Notes: generated from the sequence alone by a model not told the origin. A stretch of DNA of 64,000 nt from Apodemus sylvaticus (GCF_947179515.1 NC_067473.1:122984909-123048908), one strand, 5' to 3'. Positions 24,165 to 35,580 are shown, counted from the first letter of the stretch. Numbers and translations: made by a program.

Positions 24165-24353
24165 TTTAAAAAAGGTTTATTTACTTATTATATGTAAGTA
24201 CACTATATCTGTCTTCAGACATACTAGAAGAGGGTGTCTGATCCCATTACAGATGGTTGTGAGCCAACATGTGGTTGCTGGGAATTGAATTCAGGATCTC
24301 TGGTAGAGCAGTCAGTGCTCTTAACTGCTGAGCCATCTCTACAACCCCAAATT
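24165..24353 (-). repeat. B2 SINE, reverse
   Basis: Reverse B2: 'tgtcttcagacatactagaagagggtgtctgatcc', 'gtggttgctgggaattgaa' and 'gctcttaactgctgagccatctct'. Tail side is A-rich on the minus strand. Confidence 0.92.
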
Positions 24354-25377
24354 TTCACTTCTTAAAACCTAGTTTAAATGTATCTTTAAGATACATGTGA
24401 AGAACAACTTGAGGGAGTTGATTCTCTCCTTTTACCATATGGATCCAGGGGATCTAACTCAGGCTGTCAGGCTTTTACAAAGCATCTCACCAACTCCTCT
24501 TTAAGATGTCATTAGCTCTCCAGCAGAGGGAGTTAGTTCTTTCTTGGGACACTCACCTCAGCCATTAAATTGCATCAGGCAGGCTCATCAAGGACAAAGG
24601 ACTTCCCTTATTTTGTTAATTCTCAACCTTCAGCTCATTGTCTGGCCATAGTAGTTTCTTAAGAGTTGGTGGGTTATTTGGGTCTTAATACATTTTTTTA
24701 CTTACAGTGCTGCGTCTTCATAGCTCTTTTGGTAATTAGTTGGGTCCTCTTCCATCAACATGACTCTGGGTACAATATGAAGATTGGCTAGCTAAAGAGT
24801 CATCTTCAGGTTTCTATAGCCAGAACAAGCTGTGTTCTGTTCAGAATGCTTATTAATGCAACACCAGCTGTTGTTTACTGTTGGTGTTGCTAAGCTTACC
24901 TTCACAAACCAAGAAGGCTTTTTCTTTTTGGTGCTGTTGATGAAAACCCAGGTCTTGTGCATGCTAAGCAGGCTGTCTTTCACTGAGCCATACTTCTAGT
25001 TCTCCCAGGTCCCTAAAAGCTTATTTCTGTAATACTATGTTTTAGTTTTGTTGTTTCTGGATTTCAATTTTGAAGTTAGTGACTGAGTTTTCCATCTGTC
25101 ACTGTTCTTTGGAGCTTGTCAATTTAGGAAGGGAGATGCCTTCTAATTGAAAACTGATGCTTCATACTTTGTTCTGAAGGCTCTGACCTCCCTCTCCCAT
25201 ATGACTTTTGTGCCTGTATGATGTCCCGTGGTTGTATGGTGGTGAGAGAGTCTTGCCCACATTATCTTTATTTCAGGAGCACCTAGTTAAAGGTACCCCC
25301 CGCGGCTCTGCTTCCTGACATTTCCTGAGAGTTTGTTTTACTTATTTTTCACATTGTGATGCCCTGCAAGGGGAAGC

Positions 25378-25379
<2 letters not shown>

Positions 25380-25432
<53 letters not shown>
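25380..25432. repeat. (CA)n microsatellite
   Basis: A perfect CA/AC run of 53 nt in intron 1. Confidence 0.98.
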
Positions 25433-25439
<7 letters not shown>

Positions 25440-26084
25440 GGATTTGGTTTACAACACCACATTTTCTAACATGGTAAATACAGTTTTGAAACTCCTTCTA
25501 ACTTATCTGTTCTAGTTGGATGAAAGTCTGTTAGAATTATGGCTGTCTGAAGTTTCTCTGCTTGTTCTCACTTTGACTGTCTCTGCTTTTCTTTTCAGAA
25601 GGCATACATTCCTCCTTTTTCTTTTTTATTTAGCAGTTGATGGCTGAAGCTGCTTGGGAGGTGGAAAACCAACATTGACATCAAGAATTCCAAGAATTCA
25701 AGATTTGGTTCAGGAAGTGGGCAAGGCCTATAAAGCCACGACAGTGAAATAATGGTGGTAGCAAACAGAAAAATAAATAGCCAGTGGTGGAATAGAGAAT
25801 CTGCCATTATGTCTACACTCAGAAGGAAACCTGAGTTACAGTGGCAGAGATGACATTACAGATCAGTGATGAAAGGATATGATAGGTGGTTCAGTGCATG
25901 GTGCTGGAAAATTGATGTTTGTGCCTGACTCATCACACTCAAAAAACTAATGGGCACATTGATTAAGAGCTTAAAAAGTGAATGATAACATTATTTAGCA
26001 TTTATATAATAAAAATAAAAAAAACATGGTATTTTTAACCCTAGGATAGGACAGAATGTCCTTAAAACATTAAAATGCAGGCTG

Positions 26085-26280
26085 GCAGGGCTGGCAGGAT
26101 GGCCAGGTGGTGTAGGTGCATCCCAGATGGCAGGATGGGGTAGGTGCTTACAAGCCTGGTGCTGTGAGTTCAATCTTTAGAACCCTTGTAAAGGCAAAAA
26201 GAATCAATCAGCTGTAAGTTGTCCTCTTCACATGTGCACCACCACATATACATGTATCCCAATTGTATGCTAATAAGTAA
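26085..26280 (+). repeat. B4/RSINE-like element
   Basis: 'gtgcttacaagcctggtgctgtgagttcaat' and 'gaacccttgtaaaggcaaaa' resemble the tRNA-related part of rodent RSINE/B4 elements. Diverged. Confidence 0.5.
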
Positions 26281-27154
26281 AAAAGGGTAATACAAACTCC
26301 CCCAAATATTGATCCATTCAGCATTATTCATCAAGAAATGTTAAAGAATAGGCAAAGACATATACAAAAGCATACACTTACACAGTCCAATAGTATACAG
26401 AATCCTTAACTTTTTAAAGTTTAACAGGTGTACTATTCCTGACTTAATATTTATACATATGGTTATTAGAATTATTTTGAGACTATCTTAAGTTGACTGT
26501 CCCTGCAGATTTAAAGTGATTCAGGGTAGGGGTACAGTTTCATGATAAAGTGCTTTCCTAGCAGATTTAAAGCTGTGAATTTGGTCCTTAATAATATAAA
26601 ACAAAAGCAAAAAGAAGCCCATAAAATAGACCATTGCAGTAAGTTTTCTGAGTTACTAAGCTTGGAATTCAGACAGTTGTGTATGGGGTCTTTTCAGGAA
26701 ATTCCATAAAAAGATAGGTCTTTTAAAGAATGTTCTGATATTTCTATATTATTCAGTAATAATTCTCCACCAGTGTTCCAGTGTATTTAGAGTCACTTAT
26801 TTTTACTTAAACTACAGTTAGCAGCAGAAATAGTGATTACATTTCAGAGTTACAAAATGATTAGTTATGGGTGTCTGTCTGGATTTAATTCTCGCCATAT
26901 GTTACCCTATTGGTTATCATTATTTTTTTTGTTGAAGAGTGCAAGTCTAGACCTCATACATGTAGTTGTGTGTTACGACTTACTTGTTGCATATCTCAAA
27001 TGTTGCTTTCTTTTCTTTTTCTATTTCTCTTAAGTTGGAACCAAATCGTAGCAAGAACAAAAAAACCAAAACAATAACAACAAAAAAATTAAAACAAAAA
27101 CCAGTGTTCCCTCTTGCATTTTTTTTTTTTAAAGAAACAAAAAAATAAGCAGAC

Positions 27155-27222
27155 TGGTAGTATAGCTCACTGGTAGAACATACTTAGCATATGATAGGCT
27201 CTAGATTTGTTCCTCAGCCCTG
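27155..27222 (+). repeat. ID-like element
   Basis: TAGTATAGCTCACTGGTAGA, 'catacttagcatatgat' and 'ttgttcctcagcc' match a diverged ID element. Confidence 0.6.
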
Positions 27223-27914
27223 AACAGGAAAGAAGACTTCAGAGTAAGAAGACTAACCCCTATAGCTCATGCCTGGCTATATTATATGGAGGTGAATCAC
27301 TGATATCTGTGATCCGGTATCATGTCCCTGTTGGTGCAGTACCTGTGCTTACAGGTTCTAGGTCTTTTTATGTTGTCAACTAGTTTCACACTCTATTTAC
27401 CACTCATCATTTAGGCAGTGAAACAGTCTAAATGGAAATTAAAGTAATAGACGTGGCTATCTAATAATGGGTAGAAAAATACAGAAAATGGCCACAATTA
27501 AAAAGCTTGGAGATCTGTGCCTCATAAGTAGGAATGCTATAGAAAGGTTCTTTGTGAAACCATTCATTGTATAATAGTCCAAGCAAGCAAATGAACTATT
27601 TGTGCATCTATGTAACACTGTACAGTTTTTATGTACAAATTTAAAGATAATTCTACTAGAGCTTGTTTTTCTGTTTATCCTGGGACCTCTCCAGATAATG
27701 AATTGTCCCAAATAAACCCTGGCTTTTGAAAAGTATCTAGGGTATACTCATGGAACGGTCTTGTTTGTGACCAGAAGAGATGGAGGGTCATCAGTGACTG
27801 TGTTTAAGTGACTGTGACCTAGGAGGCTATCAGGCTTTTTGGTCTTTAGATGATCTTCCTCAAATTTTGCAAATGATGGCATCAATTTTTTTTTCTATTA
27901 ATGGATAGCTAGGG

Positions 27915-27940
27915 ACACACACACACACACACACACACAC
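27915..27940. repeat. (AC)13 microsatellite
   Basis: A perfect 26-nt run that directly abuts a B1 body at 27941, apparently replacing the B1 5' end. Confidence 0.97.
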
Positions 27941-28062
27941 TCCTTTAATCCCAACATTTGGGAGGCAGAGGCAGGTGTGGATCTCTGTGAGTTTGAGGCT
28001 AATCTGGTTTTCATAGCAAGTTCCAGGCTGGCTAGAGCTCCACAGTGAGACTCTGTCTTAAA
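27941..28062 (+). repeat. B1 SINE, 5'-truncated
   Basis: CCTTTAATCCCAACATTTGG and 'gaggcaggtgtggatctctgtgagtttgaggc', ending 'actctgtctta'. Confidence 0.85.
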
Positions 28063-28093
28063 TATATAATTTATAATATTAGCTCACCACACC

Positions 28094-28253
28094 CAGTTAA
28101 GAAGTACCAGTGAGTGTAACAGTGTGTGCATTAGATGGCCCTTCAATGACAAGCATTTATCAGAAAGACCTAGGTAAGTGTAGTAAGGAATTTTGTGGCA
28201 GATTCTAGAGGGGTTAACATGAGGAGAAACTTAAGAAAAGGGATTGGGGCATA
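28094..28253 (+). repeat. 160-bp direct repeat, upstream copy (before exon 2)
   Basis: Matches 29262-29422 with about nine substitutions and a 1-nt indel. Contains a consensus donor-like TAG|GTAAGTG at 28174. Not recognised as a known repeat. Confidence 0.9.
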
Positions 28254-28790
28254 TATATATATGGGTACTTTGTCTTGTTAGCATATTCTTTGTCTCTCTT
28301 TGTTGGTATATTGTTTGTCTTTCAGCCTGCAAATGAGGTGTGTAATCTGGGCATGGTTTTGCTTCTCATATTGCCACTAGTAATAAAAGTTTAGTTGATA
28401 GCAATCGATCAAGCTAGAATTCTGTCCAAAGTTGACTTCATGGTTTTCTCAGATAGCCACCATTTTACTCAGTGTACTGTGACTAAGAGCTACTCAAAAA
28501 AGGTATGTGAAGTTTCGACCTCTCTGAGAGGTTAAACCAAGAAGACCTGATAAATCCCTTATTCTTCTGTATTTATATCTGCCAAGAGAAATTTACCAAT
28601 TGAAATGTTTCTACAAAAGTTGGTACATTAATTTTATGGCATATCTAGATATGATTACCCTGCTGGCTTTGTTTCCTATAGAAGGCATGGCCCTTGTAAG
28701 ACAGTATCAAAGATGAATTCTGATGAGTAATAATTTTCAAGTAGCCTGGTTTTCCATACCTGATAGAAGTTGCTGCATTTTTCCAAACAG

Positions 28791-28874
28791 GTTCTCTAAT
28801 GATCTTGCTTCACCATGGCTACAAATATGGAGGGGCTGGTTCAGCACAGAGTGGGGACCCAGCAGGTGGCTGAG
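28791..28874 (+). CDS. Nr2c2: Nr2c2 exon 2: 5' UTR end and alternative N-terminus
   Basis: Acceptor TTTCCAAACAG| and donor GCTGAG|GTGAGT are both strong. The ATG at 28815 sits in CACCATGG, an optimal Kozak context, and encodes 20 residues (MATNMEGLVQ... to ...QQVAE) ending on a complete codon. Joined to exon 3 at 52493 the frame continues for 13 more codons into the exon 3 ATG, so this exon predicts a 33-residue N-terminal extension of TR4. The first 24 nt are 5' UTR. The widely described TR4 start is in exon 3, so this exon may be read as leader, or as the start of a longer isoform. No other ATG precedes it in the exon. The exon lies between two copies of a 160-bp direct repeat. Confidence 0.75.
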
Positions 28875-29261
28875 GTGAGTGACAGGGGCTAGCACAATAG
28901 CTGGCACCCTTGTTTTTGAAAGGGTAGAAATCAGTATGCTCTGTGGTTTTCAAAAAACAGTCCCAAAGAAGTCAGCACATGATTCAAATCCAAAGCAGGA
29001 TGCTGACACTAAATAAAGATGACAAAAGCAGCCGTTAGTTAGATTTTTCTGCATGGGTACGACGGTTGTGTATAATAAGATGACTTAAAATTTTATCTCA
29101 GCCTCAAGTCAACAAATCTGCTTCTTATTGTGCAGTAATTTTAACTCTAAGGCTGTGTCTTGTTTTCTTATATACTACTTATTACTGCACAATGGTAGAC
29201 CAGATTGTTTAACTACTTGTTACTGTCCGCAGTACTGAAATACAGGGGTGCCCAACCCACT

Positions 29262-29422
29262 CAGTTAAGAAGTACCAGTGAGTGTAACAGTGTGTACACT
29301 AGATGGCCCTTCAATGACAAGCATTTATCAGACAGACTTAGGGTAAGTATAGTAAGAAATTTTGTGGCAGATTCTAGAGGGGTTAACATGAGGAGAAACT
29401 TAGGAAAAGGGATCGAGGCATA
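29262..29422 (+). repeat. 160-bp direct repeat, downstream copy (after exon 2)
   Basis: Second copy of 28094-28253, about 1.17 kb downstream in the same orientation. Contains donor-like GGG|TAAGTAT; GTAAGT is at 29343-29348. Confidence 0.9.
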
Positions 29423-29794
29423 ACACAGCTTGGTACCTGTAGGTAACATGAGGTGTAGAGGGGGTGTAGTCAGGGCCATACCTTGAAAAGTGTCATTACT
29501 TTATCATCACTAATAATATTCAGTAAACCAGACCCTGTGCAAGGATAACTCTGATAATCTTTTGAGGTTGGTTACTGTTTCCATTTTATAGATGAGAATC
29601 CATGCCTCAAAAACATGTTGTTAGCCAAGAGCTTATTGCAGCAGAAATGGGATTCTGACCTTTGCACTTTTTATAAACCTCCCTGGTTTATATTACAAGT
29701 ATGTATTTCACCCTTAGAAGAAATGAAAATTTGCATTTTTGAATTACATATCTGAAACAAAGACAAATTTACCAAAGAATGGATATTCAAAGAA

Positions 29795-30003
29795 AAGACA
29801 TGTGTAAATGTATGTGTGTTTTGCCTGAACTTGCGTCTGTGCACCATATGTGTACAGTGCCTGCAGAGGTCAAAAGAGGTATTGGATCCTTTGGAAGTAG
29901 AGTTACAATGGTTATGAACTGCAGTGTGGGTGCTAAGAATTGAACCCCAGTCCTCTGAAAGAGCAGCCAATGCTTTTGGCCATTGAGCCATTTCTCCAGT
30001 CCC
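29795..30003 (-). repeat. B3-type (B2-related) SINE, reverse
   Basis: 'gcctgcagaggtcaaaagaggtattgg', 'gtgctaagaattgaacccc' and 'cattgagccatttctccagtcc' are the reverse complement of a B3 element. Confidence 0.85.
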
Positions 30004-30984
30004 TAGAAATATATTTTTAAGAACTATGAAAATGATGAGGCTTAACTGCTTTTATTGCTTTTAATTCATTACAGGAATAATACCTTGATGATAATTTGTT
30101 GTTTTTTCCAGTATTCAGTTTTATTTTCACTTAATAAGAATTTCTTATTGAGGCTGACTTGATATGTATGCACACAGTCCTAAAAGGCCATCATGAATTC
30201 TTTAAGAGAAGAAATTAACATTAATACCAATTTCATGTATGTATTCATGGAGTCATACATATAAACTAGCTAAAGTTTACTCCTAGGTACCATTCCTAAT
30301 CTCATAGTCCCTCTTAGATCTGTGGAGAAAGTCTAAATCTTAACACCCTTCATTGCTCCCATCAGGGCTTATTTCTTTATTGCATAAAACTTATTGTTTT
30401 TATGTAGGGGAATGTTTATAAATTGAGCTCTCTTAATCTGAAACAGCAGTCACTACTAGCAAGGACATATCCACAAAGGGGAGAAAGCAGTCATCCCTCC
30501 AGTGTCAAGTTTCTGAGTCTTGGATTGTCCAAGTTTTATGACTTAAACTTATTTCTCTGCTCTTTTAGGAACTAGACATATATATTTCCATGTCCTAGTC
30601 AGAAGTATACCTACGTATCACATGACTTTAGGCCAACATTACTGTAGACTTGAAGCAGCAAACATAGTATGCTCCTGAACCAGGTCTGCTTCATCCTGTC
30701 CTTACCCCTATATCTTAAATCCCAATTTACTTTCTGCTTATAAAAATGTCTTTGCCCTGTTAGTTCTTGAGTTGTCAAGTGTAGACAATGTCTTTTTTTT
30801 TTTCTTTAAGAACTTTTTCTTTGATATAAAACTATACAGAGTTTTGAGCCTTCTGATTCATTATGGTAACTCCATATTAGACTTAAAATTTTTTTAAATA
30901 TATTTTTATGATTATGAGTTTTTATGTATATGAGTATTTTGCCTGACATGAGTTCAGATGCCTCATACCCACATAAAAAGCAGC

Positions 30985-31130
30985 AGGATGTGGCAGTGAA
31001 TTATCTGTAATTCTAGCAACAGTGAGTTGAAGAAAAGGGAATTCTGAGGTCTTGCTGGCTAGGCAATTTAGCTGAATCCATGAGCTCTAGGTTTAGTGAG
31101 AGAGGCTTTCTCAAAAAATAACAAAAACTA
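30985..31130 (+). repeat. B4/RSINE-like SINE 3' part
   Basis: 'gtcttgctggctaggcaatttagctgaatcc' and 'ctctaggtttagtgagagagg', ending 'ctcaaaaaataa'; similar to 36470-36695. Confidence 0.6.
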
Positions 31131-31187
31131 ATGTAGGTGTTTGGGAGATGATTGAGTTTCTAAGTTATTGGGGGTGGGGGTTGTGGT

Positions 31188-31508
31188 GAAAATACCCCCA
31201 CAAAAGCCACTTAAGGACAGGTGGTAGTTTTGAATGGGAAATGTCCCTATAGGCTCATGTATTTGAACTCTTGGTCCCCAGGTGATGGTGCTGTTTGGTG
31301 AGGTGATGGTACAGTCTTGCAGTGAGCTTTGAGAGTTTGTCTCTTCCATTTCCTGTTCACTCTCTGTGTTTTTAGTTGAAGTTGTGATCTGTCTGTTTCT
31401 CCTCCAGCTGCCTGCTCTAATACCTATCCAACAATTATTGAATCTCTTTGGAACCATAAACTAAAATAAACTTTCTTCCCTAAGTTGCCTTTGTTCATGG
31501 TATTTGTC
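31188..31508 (+). repeat. Rodent LTR-like (MaLR-type?) repeat
   Basis: 'gaatgggaaatgtccctataggctc', 'ttggtccccaggtgatggtg' and 'aaactaaaataaactttcttcc' are the familiar layout of a rodent MaLR-like LTR. It has no coding capacity. Confidence 0.5.
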
Positions 31509-31510
31509 CA

Positions 31511-31910
31511 AGTTAGGGTTTCTCTTACTGTGATGAAATGCCATGAACAAAAAGAAAGCTGGGGAGGAAAGCGACTTACTTACACTTACAGATCACAATC
31601 CATCACTAGAGGAATTAAGACAGGAACTCAACCAAGCAGGGTTGGAATCTTGGGGCAGGAGCTGGTCCAGAAGCCATAGAGAGGAGTTGCTTACTGGCTT
31701 GCTTCCCCTGGCTTGCTCAGCCTGCACTTCTTATAGAACCCAGGACTACCAGACTAGGAATGGCACCACCCACAACAGGCTGGGCCTTCTTCCTCCATTG
31801 AACATTGGGAAAATGCCTAAATCTCATGGAGGCCATTTCCTCAACTTTGAGCTCCTTTCTCTATGATGACTAGCTTGTATCAAGTTAACATACAAAACCA
31901 ACCAGTACAG
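31511..31910 (+). repeat. Rodent repeat, 'TTAGGGTTTCTATTG' family
   Basis: Starts GTTAGGGTTTCTCTTACTG, contains 'aaagctggggaggaaagcg' and ends 'caagttaacatacaaaaccaaccagtaca'. Same layout as 34830, 44189 and 47634. Confidence 0.65.
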
Positions 31911-32169
31911 TACTTTATCCCAGTAACAACAGAAAAGTACCTAATATAGGAAGGAAGGGTTCCTTTTGACTTACGGTTGGAGGTACAGACTGTATGGCAT
32001 GGAAGTTAACACTTCGAGAGCTTAAAGCACATTACAACCACTGTTAGGAAACAGTGCTGGATGCTTGTGCTCAGCTCACTTTCTCTTTTTAATACAGTTC
32101 GGGATGACAGAACACAGAATATTATCCACAGTGGGCAGAGCTTTCCACTTCGTTTAACCTCATTAAGAT

Positions 32170-32382
32170 AACCCAGAGCTGGAGAGATGGCTCAAAGGGT
32201 AAAAGAATTTGTTTTTGCAGATGATTCAGGTTCAGTTTCTACCAGCCATGTGGTGCCCACAACCTCCTATTCAGTTCCAGAGATTGAATCCCCTCCTCCA
32301 ACTTCTGTGGGGACCAGGCATGCATGTGGTATATAGCTATATAGGTATGCAAACATTTATATACTCTAAAATAAATAAATCT
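32170..32382 (+). repeat. B2/B3-type SINE
   Basis: AGCTGGAGAGATGGCTCAAA head, 'agccatgtggtgcccacaacc' body and an AATAAATAAATCT tail. Confidence 0.85.
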
Positions 32383-32394
32383 GAGGGGAGGAAA

Positions 32395-32545
32395 CTGGAC
32401 ATGATGGTGTACACCTTTAATCCCGGCACTAAGGAAACAGAAGCAGATCTCTTCTAAGTTGGAAGTCAGCTTGATCCACATTGGGAGTTCCATGCTAGCC
32501 AAAGCTACATATTGAGACTTTATCTCAAAATAAAATAAAACAAGA
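32395..32545 (+). repeat. B1 SINE, diverged
   Basis: 'gacatgatggtgtacacctttaatcccggcac' followed by a B1 body, ending CTCAAAATAAAATAAAAC. Confidence 0.8.
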
Positions 32546-32689
32546 TAAGCCCCTACAGTCATACTTAGAGACCCATCTCCTAGGTGATTCTAGTTTGAAA
32601 GTTGACAATTGAGATTACCTTAATGGATCAGAGTACTTTTTGTACAAGCAATAAGACATAAGTTTAAATTTCAAGTAGCTGTGTAAAAA

Positions 32690-32805
32690 TTGGACATGGC
32701 AGCCTCATACCTTTAACCTCAGCACTTTGGGATGTAGATGGAAGGATTGGTGAGGCATTCTGGCCACTGGCCTAGCTCTAGGATCAGTGAAATACTATCT
32801 CAAGG
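32690..32805 (+). repeat. B1-type fragment
   Basis: 'ggacatggcagcctcatacctttaacctcagcactttggg' and 'cagtgaaatactatctcaa'; diverged. Confidence 0.6.
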
Positions 32806-32930
32806 GATTAGAGGTGAATAGTGGGCATGTGTTATCCTTCTCTAATTGTGCATACAGAGAGAGAGATAGATGTACACCTATACACACCTGTGTACATCAC
32901 ACACACTCAAAGTAGGTATTGAGGGCAGTG

Positions 32931-33315
32931 TTTTAGGGTTTCTATTGCTGTGAAGAGGCACCATAACCATGGCAACTCTTACAAAGGATATTATAAAATA
33001 TGTTACAAAGGAAAACATTTACTTGGGACTGGCTTACAGTTTCAGAGGTTTAATTCATTATCTTCATGGCAGGAAGCATGGTGGCATGTAGGCAGACATG
33101 GTGCTGGAGAAAGAGCTGAAAGTTCTACATCTGGATTGCAGGCAGCAGGAAGAGAATGCCATACTGGCTTGAGGACATGAGACCTCAAAACCCACCCCCC
33201 TACCCCCACCACCCCACCCTCCACCCCTGCAGTGACACACCTCCAATAAGGCTACATCTTCTAATAGTACCACTCCCTATGGGCCTATAGGGGCCAATTT
33301 TATTCAAACCACAAC
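32931..33315 (+). repeat. Rodent repeat, 'TTAGGGTTTCTATTG' family, variant A
   Basis: TTTTAGGGTTTCTATTGCTG, then 'aaccatggcaactcttacaaagg' and 'aatagtaccactccctatgggcc', ending 'tattcaaaccacaaca'. This is the CAAGGCAACTCTTATAAAGG variant also found at 35241. Confidence 0.65.
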
Positions 33316-33997
33316 ATTTGGCTCCCTGGCCTCATAGGCTTGTAGCCATATCATAATGCAAAATGCAGTTAATCTAACTTCAAAAATCCCCATAGTCTGT
33401 ATGTTTACACACATATTATCAGCATTTTTAGTCTGAAGTTCAAAGTTCCTTCTGAGACTCATACAGTCTCTTAACTGTAATCTTTTATAAAATCAAAAAG
33501 CAGATCACATATTTCCTATATATAATGGCACAGGATATACTTTACCATTCCAAAAGGGAGCTTAGTGAGGAAATACTGGACCAAAGCAAGACTGTAAAAC
33601 AGCTAGGCAAACTTCAGACTCTGTATCTCCATGTCAAAACCCTTCAACTCTCCAATTCCTTTGAGCTTTGTTTTCTGCAACATTTCTTTTTCTTGGGCTG
33701 GTTCCACTCCCAGCTAGCAACTCTTCTCAGCAGGTATTCCATGATACTGGCATGTCCAACATCTTGGGGTCTTCAAGGCAATCTAGGCTTCACCTTCACA
33801 GCCTCACACAATGGCCTCTCTCTGACACATGCCTGACTTCAGCTGCTTTCCCTAGTCAATGAGGGAGATTCCACAATCCCTTTCTTTTACCTATGACTCT
33901 AAAGCCAGAACCATGTGGCTGAAGCTACCAAGTCCTGCTGCTTGCTGGGGCTGTAACATGGCCCTCTTGTTCTATTACATTGTCCAGATTTCTGTTT

Positions 33998-34130
33998 TTA
34001 ATGGTTTCCTTCACTGTATAAGCCTGGTTATCCTGGAACACTCTGTGGACCAGGCTGGCCTTGAATTATGAAGTCTACCTGTGTCTGTTTTCCCAGTGTT
34101 GGGGTTAAAGGTATGTGCTACTGCACCCAG
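33998..34130 (-). repeat. B1 SINE, reverse
   Basis: 'ggaccaggctggccttgaattatgaag' and 'gttggggttaaaggtatgtgctac'; diverged. Confidence 0.8.
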
Positions 34131-34485
34131 CCCTAATCTTTTCTTAAATTCCTTTCACAAACTGGAAGCTTAGCTGGGTTGGATCTTGTCCTGAAGTTAC
34201 CACTCTTTTATTTCATTTAACATCAGGCTTTTCTTTAATCTTGAGCACAGAACTTAGCTCTATTCCACTTCCTGGTGCCCCTTTTCTGAAATTGTACATG
34301 TTGTATTTTTCTTGCTCAGCGTACTCCTTTTTATTATAAATTATATGAGGGTGAACACTAATAACTACACCACAGACATGATACTAGACTGTTTTGAGAT
34401 TTCCTCTGCCAAATCAATAAATCAACTCTTCACTCCAGCCTCACAACTCTTCAGTTCAGCCTCAGGCAGATTTTTGGACCCCCCC

Positions 34486-34582
34486 AAAAAAAGAAGGAAG
34501 GAGGAGAAAGAAAAAGAGGAGGAGGAGGAGGAGGAGCAGGAGGAGGAGGAGGAGGAGAAGAAGAAGAAGAAGAAGAAGAAAG
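34486..34582. repeat. (GGA)n/(GAA)n polypurine tract
   Basis: About 97 nt of almost pure purine on the + strand, with one C near 34537: A-rich, then GAG repeats, then AAG repeats. Potential triplex-forming sequence; Glu/Lys- or Ser/Leu-rich frames over it are artefacts. Confidence 0.95.
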
Positions 34583-34829
34583 TAGTCACATACTTCACCA
34601 ATATTACAAGAACAGTTTCCATCCCACATGTTAATTTTCGTTTCCTCGGGAACCTCTTTAGCTAGGGCCCCACAGCTTAAACCACCCTCAGCACCACCAT
34701 CTTCCATGTTCCTACTAGTATGCCCACTAAGCAGTGCTTAAAGCATTTCCTAACCCAAAGTCCAAGTTCCTCCAAACAAAGGTGTGATCAGACCTATGGC
34801 AGCAATACCCAAGTCCCTGGTACCAATTT

Positions 34830-35229
34830 GTCTTAGGGTTTCTATTGTTGTCATGAAACACCATGACCAAAAAGCACATTGGGGAGGAAAGGGTTTATTC
34901 TATTCAGCTTATACTTCCACAGCACTGTCTATCATTGAAGTCAGGACAGGAAAAAAGGGTAGGATCTTTGAGGCAGAAGCTAATGTAGAGGCCATGGAGA
35001 GATTCTGCTTATTGGCTTGTTCCTCATGGATTGCTCAAGTTGCTTTCTTATAGAACCCAGGACTATCAGCCCAGGAATGGCACCACCCACAATGGACTGG
35101 GTCCACCCCCACTGATCACTAATTGAGAACATGCCTTATAGCTGGAGCTCATGGAGGGGTATTACCTCAACTGAAACTTATTTTCTCTGATGACTCTAGG
35201 TTGTTTCAAGTTGACACAAACCCAGTACA
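34830..35229 (+). repeat. Rodent repeat, 'TTAGGGTTTCTATTG' family, variant B
   Basis: CTTAGGGTTTCTATTGTTG, 'gcacattggggaggaaagggtttatt' and end 'caagttgacacaaacccagtaca'. Confidence 0.65.
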
Positions 35230-35240
35230 TTTAGGAAGAG

Positions 35241-35580
35241 TCTTAGTTAGGGTTTTACTGCTGTGAACAGATACCATGACCAAGGCAAGTCTTATAAAAG
35301 ACATTTAATTTAGGGCTGGCTTATAGGTTTAGAGATTCAGTCTGTTAGCATCAACATGGCAGTTATCAGGAATATGACAGTGTCCAGGCAGACATAGTGC
35401 AGGTGGAACTGAGAGTTCTACATCTTCATCTGAAGGCTGCTAGCAGAATACTGGCGTCCAGGCAGCTAGAGTGATGGTCTTAAAACCCATACTCATGATG
35501 ACATACCTGCTCCAACATGACCACACCTTACACCTTCTAATAGTGCCACTCCCTGAACCAAAAATGTACAAACCATCACA
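35241..35580 (+). repeat. Rodent repeat, 'TTAGGGTTTCTATTG' family, variant A
   Basis: CTTAGTTAGGGTTTTACTGC, 'gaccaaggcaagtcttataaaagac', ending 'aaaccatcaca'; starts only 12 bp after the variant B copy. Confidence 0.65.

Larger units (their letters stand above)
15499..28790 (+). other. Nr2c2: Nr2c2 intron 1
   Basis: 13.3 kb between donor GTAAGA at 15499 and acceptor TTTCCAAACAG ending at 28790. The first 0.8 kb is still CpG island. The rest holds B1, B4, B2 and ID SINEs, three long dinucleotide tracts and an inverted duplication. Stretches without a recognised element include 16.3-17.1, 18.4-18.9, 19.0-19.9, 21.5-22.5, 23.1-23.6, 24.4-25.4 and 26.3-27.1 kb; I see no exon in them. Confidence 0.85.
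31940..32625 (+). repeat. Rodent repeat of related type, split by inserted SINEs
   Basis: Left part (to about 32168) contains 'aggaaggaagggttcc' and 'gctcagctcactttctc'. Right part (from about 32565) contains 'cccatctcctaggtgattctag' and ends 'gttgacaattgagatta'. The two B2/B3 and B1 SINEs between them inserted later. The intact relative is at 58225-58580. Confidence 0.6.
33316..34829 (+). repeat. Probable internal part of a composite rodent repeat
   Basis: Lies between two units of the TTAGGGTTTCTATTG family in the same orientation and ends 'ggtaccaatttgtc', which recurs next to such units in rodent genomes. I see no intact protein. A reverse B1 (33998-34130) and a purine tract (34486-34582) are embedded. 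Confidence 0.4.

Noticed and set aside
34312..34707. Glu/Lys-rich and Leu/Ser-rich frames on both strands
   Set aside because: Translations of the GGA/GAA purine tract.
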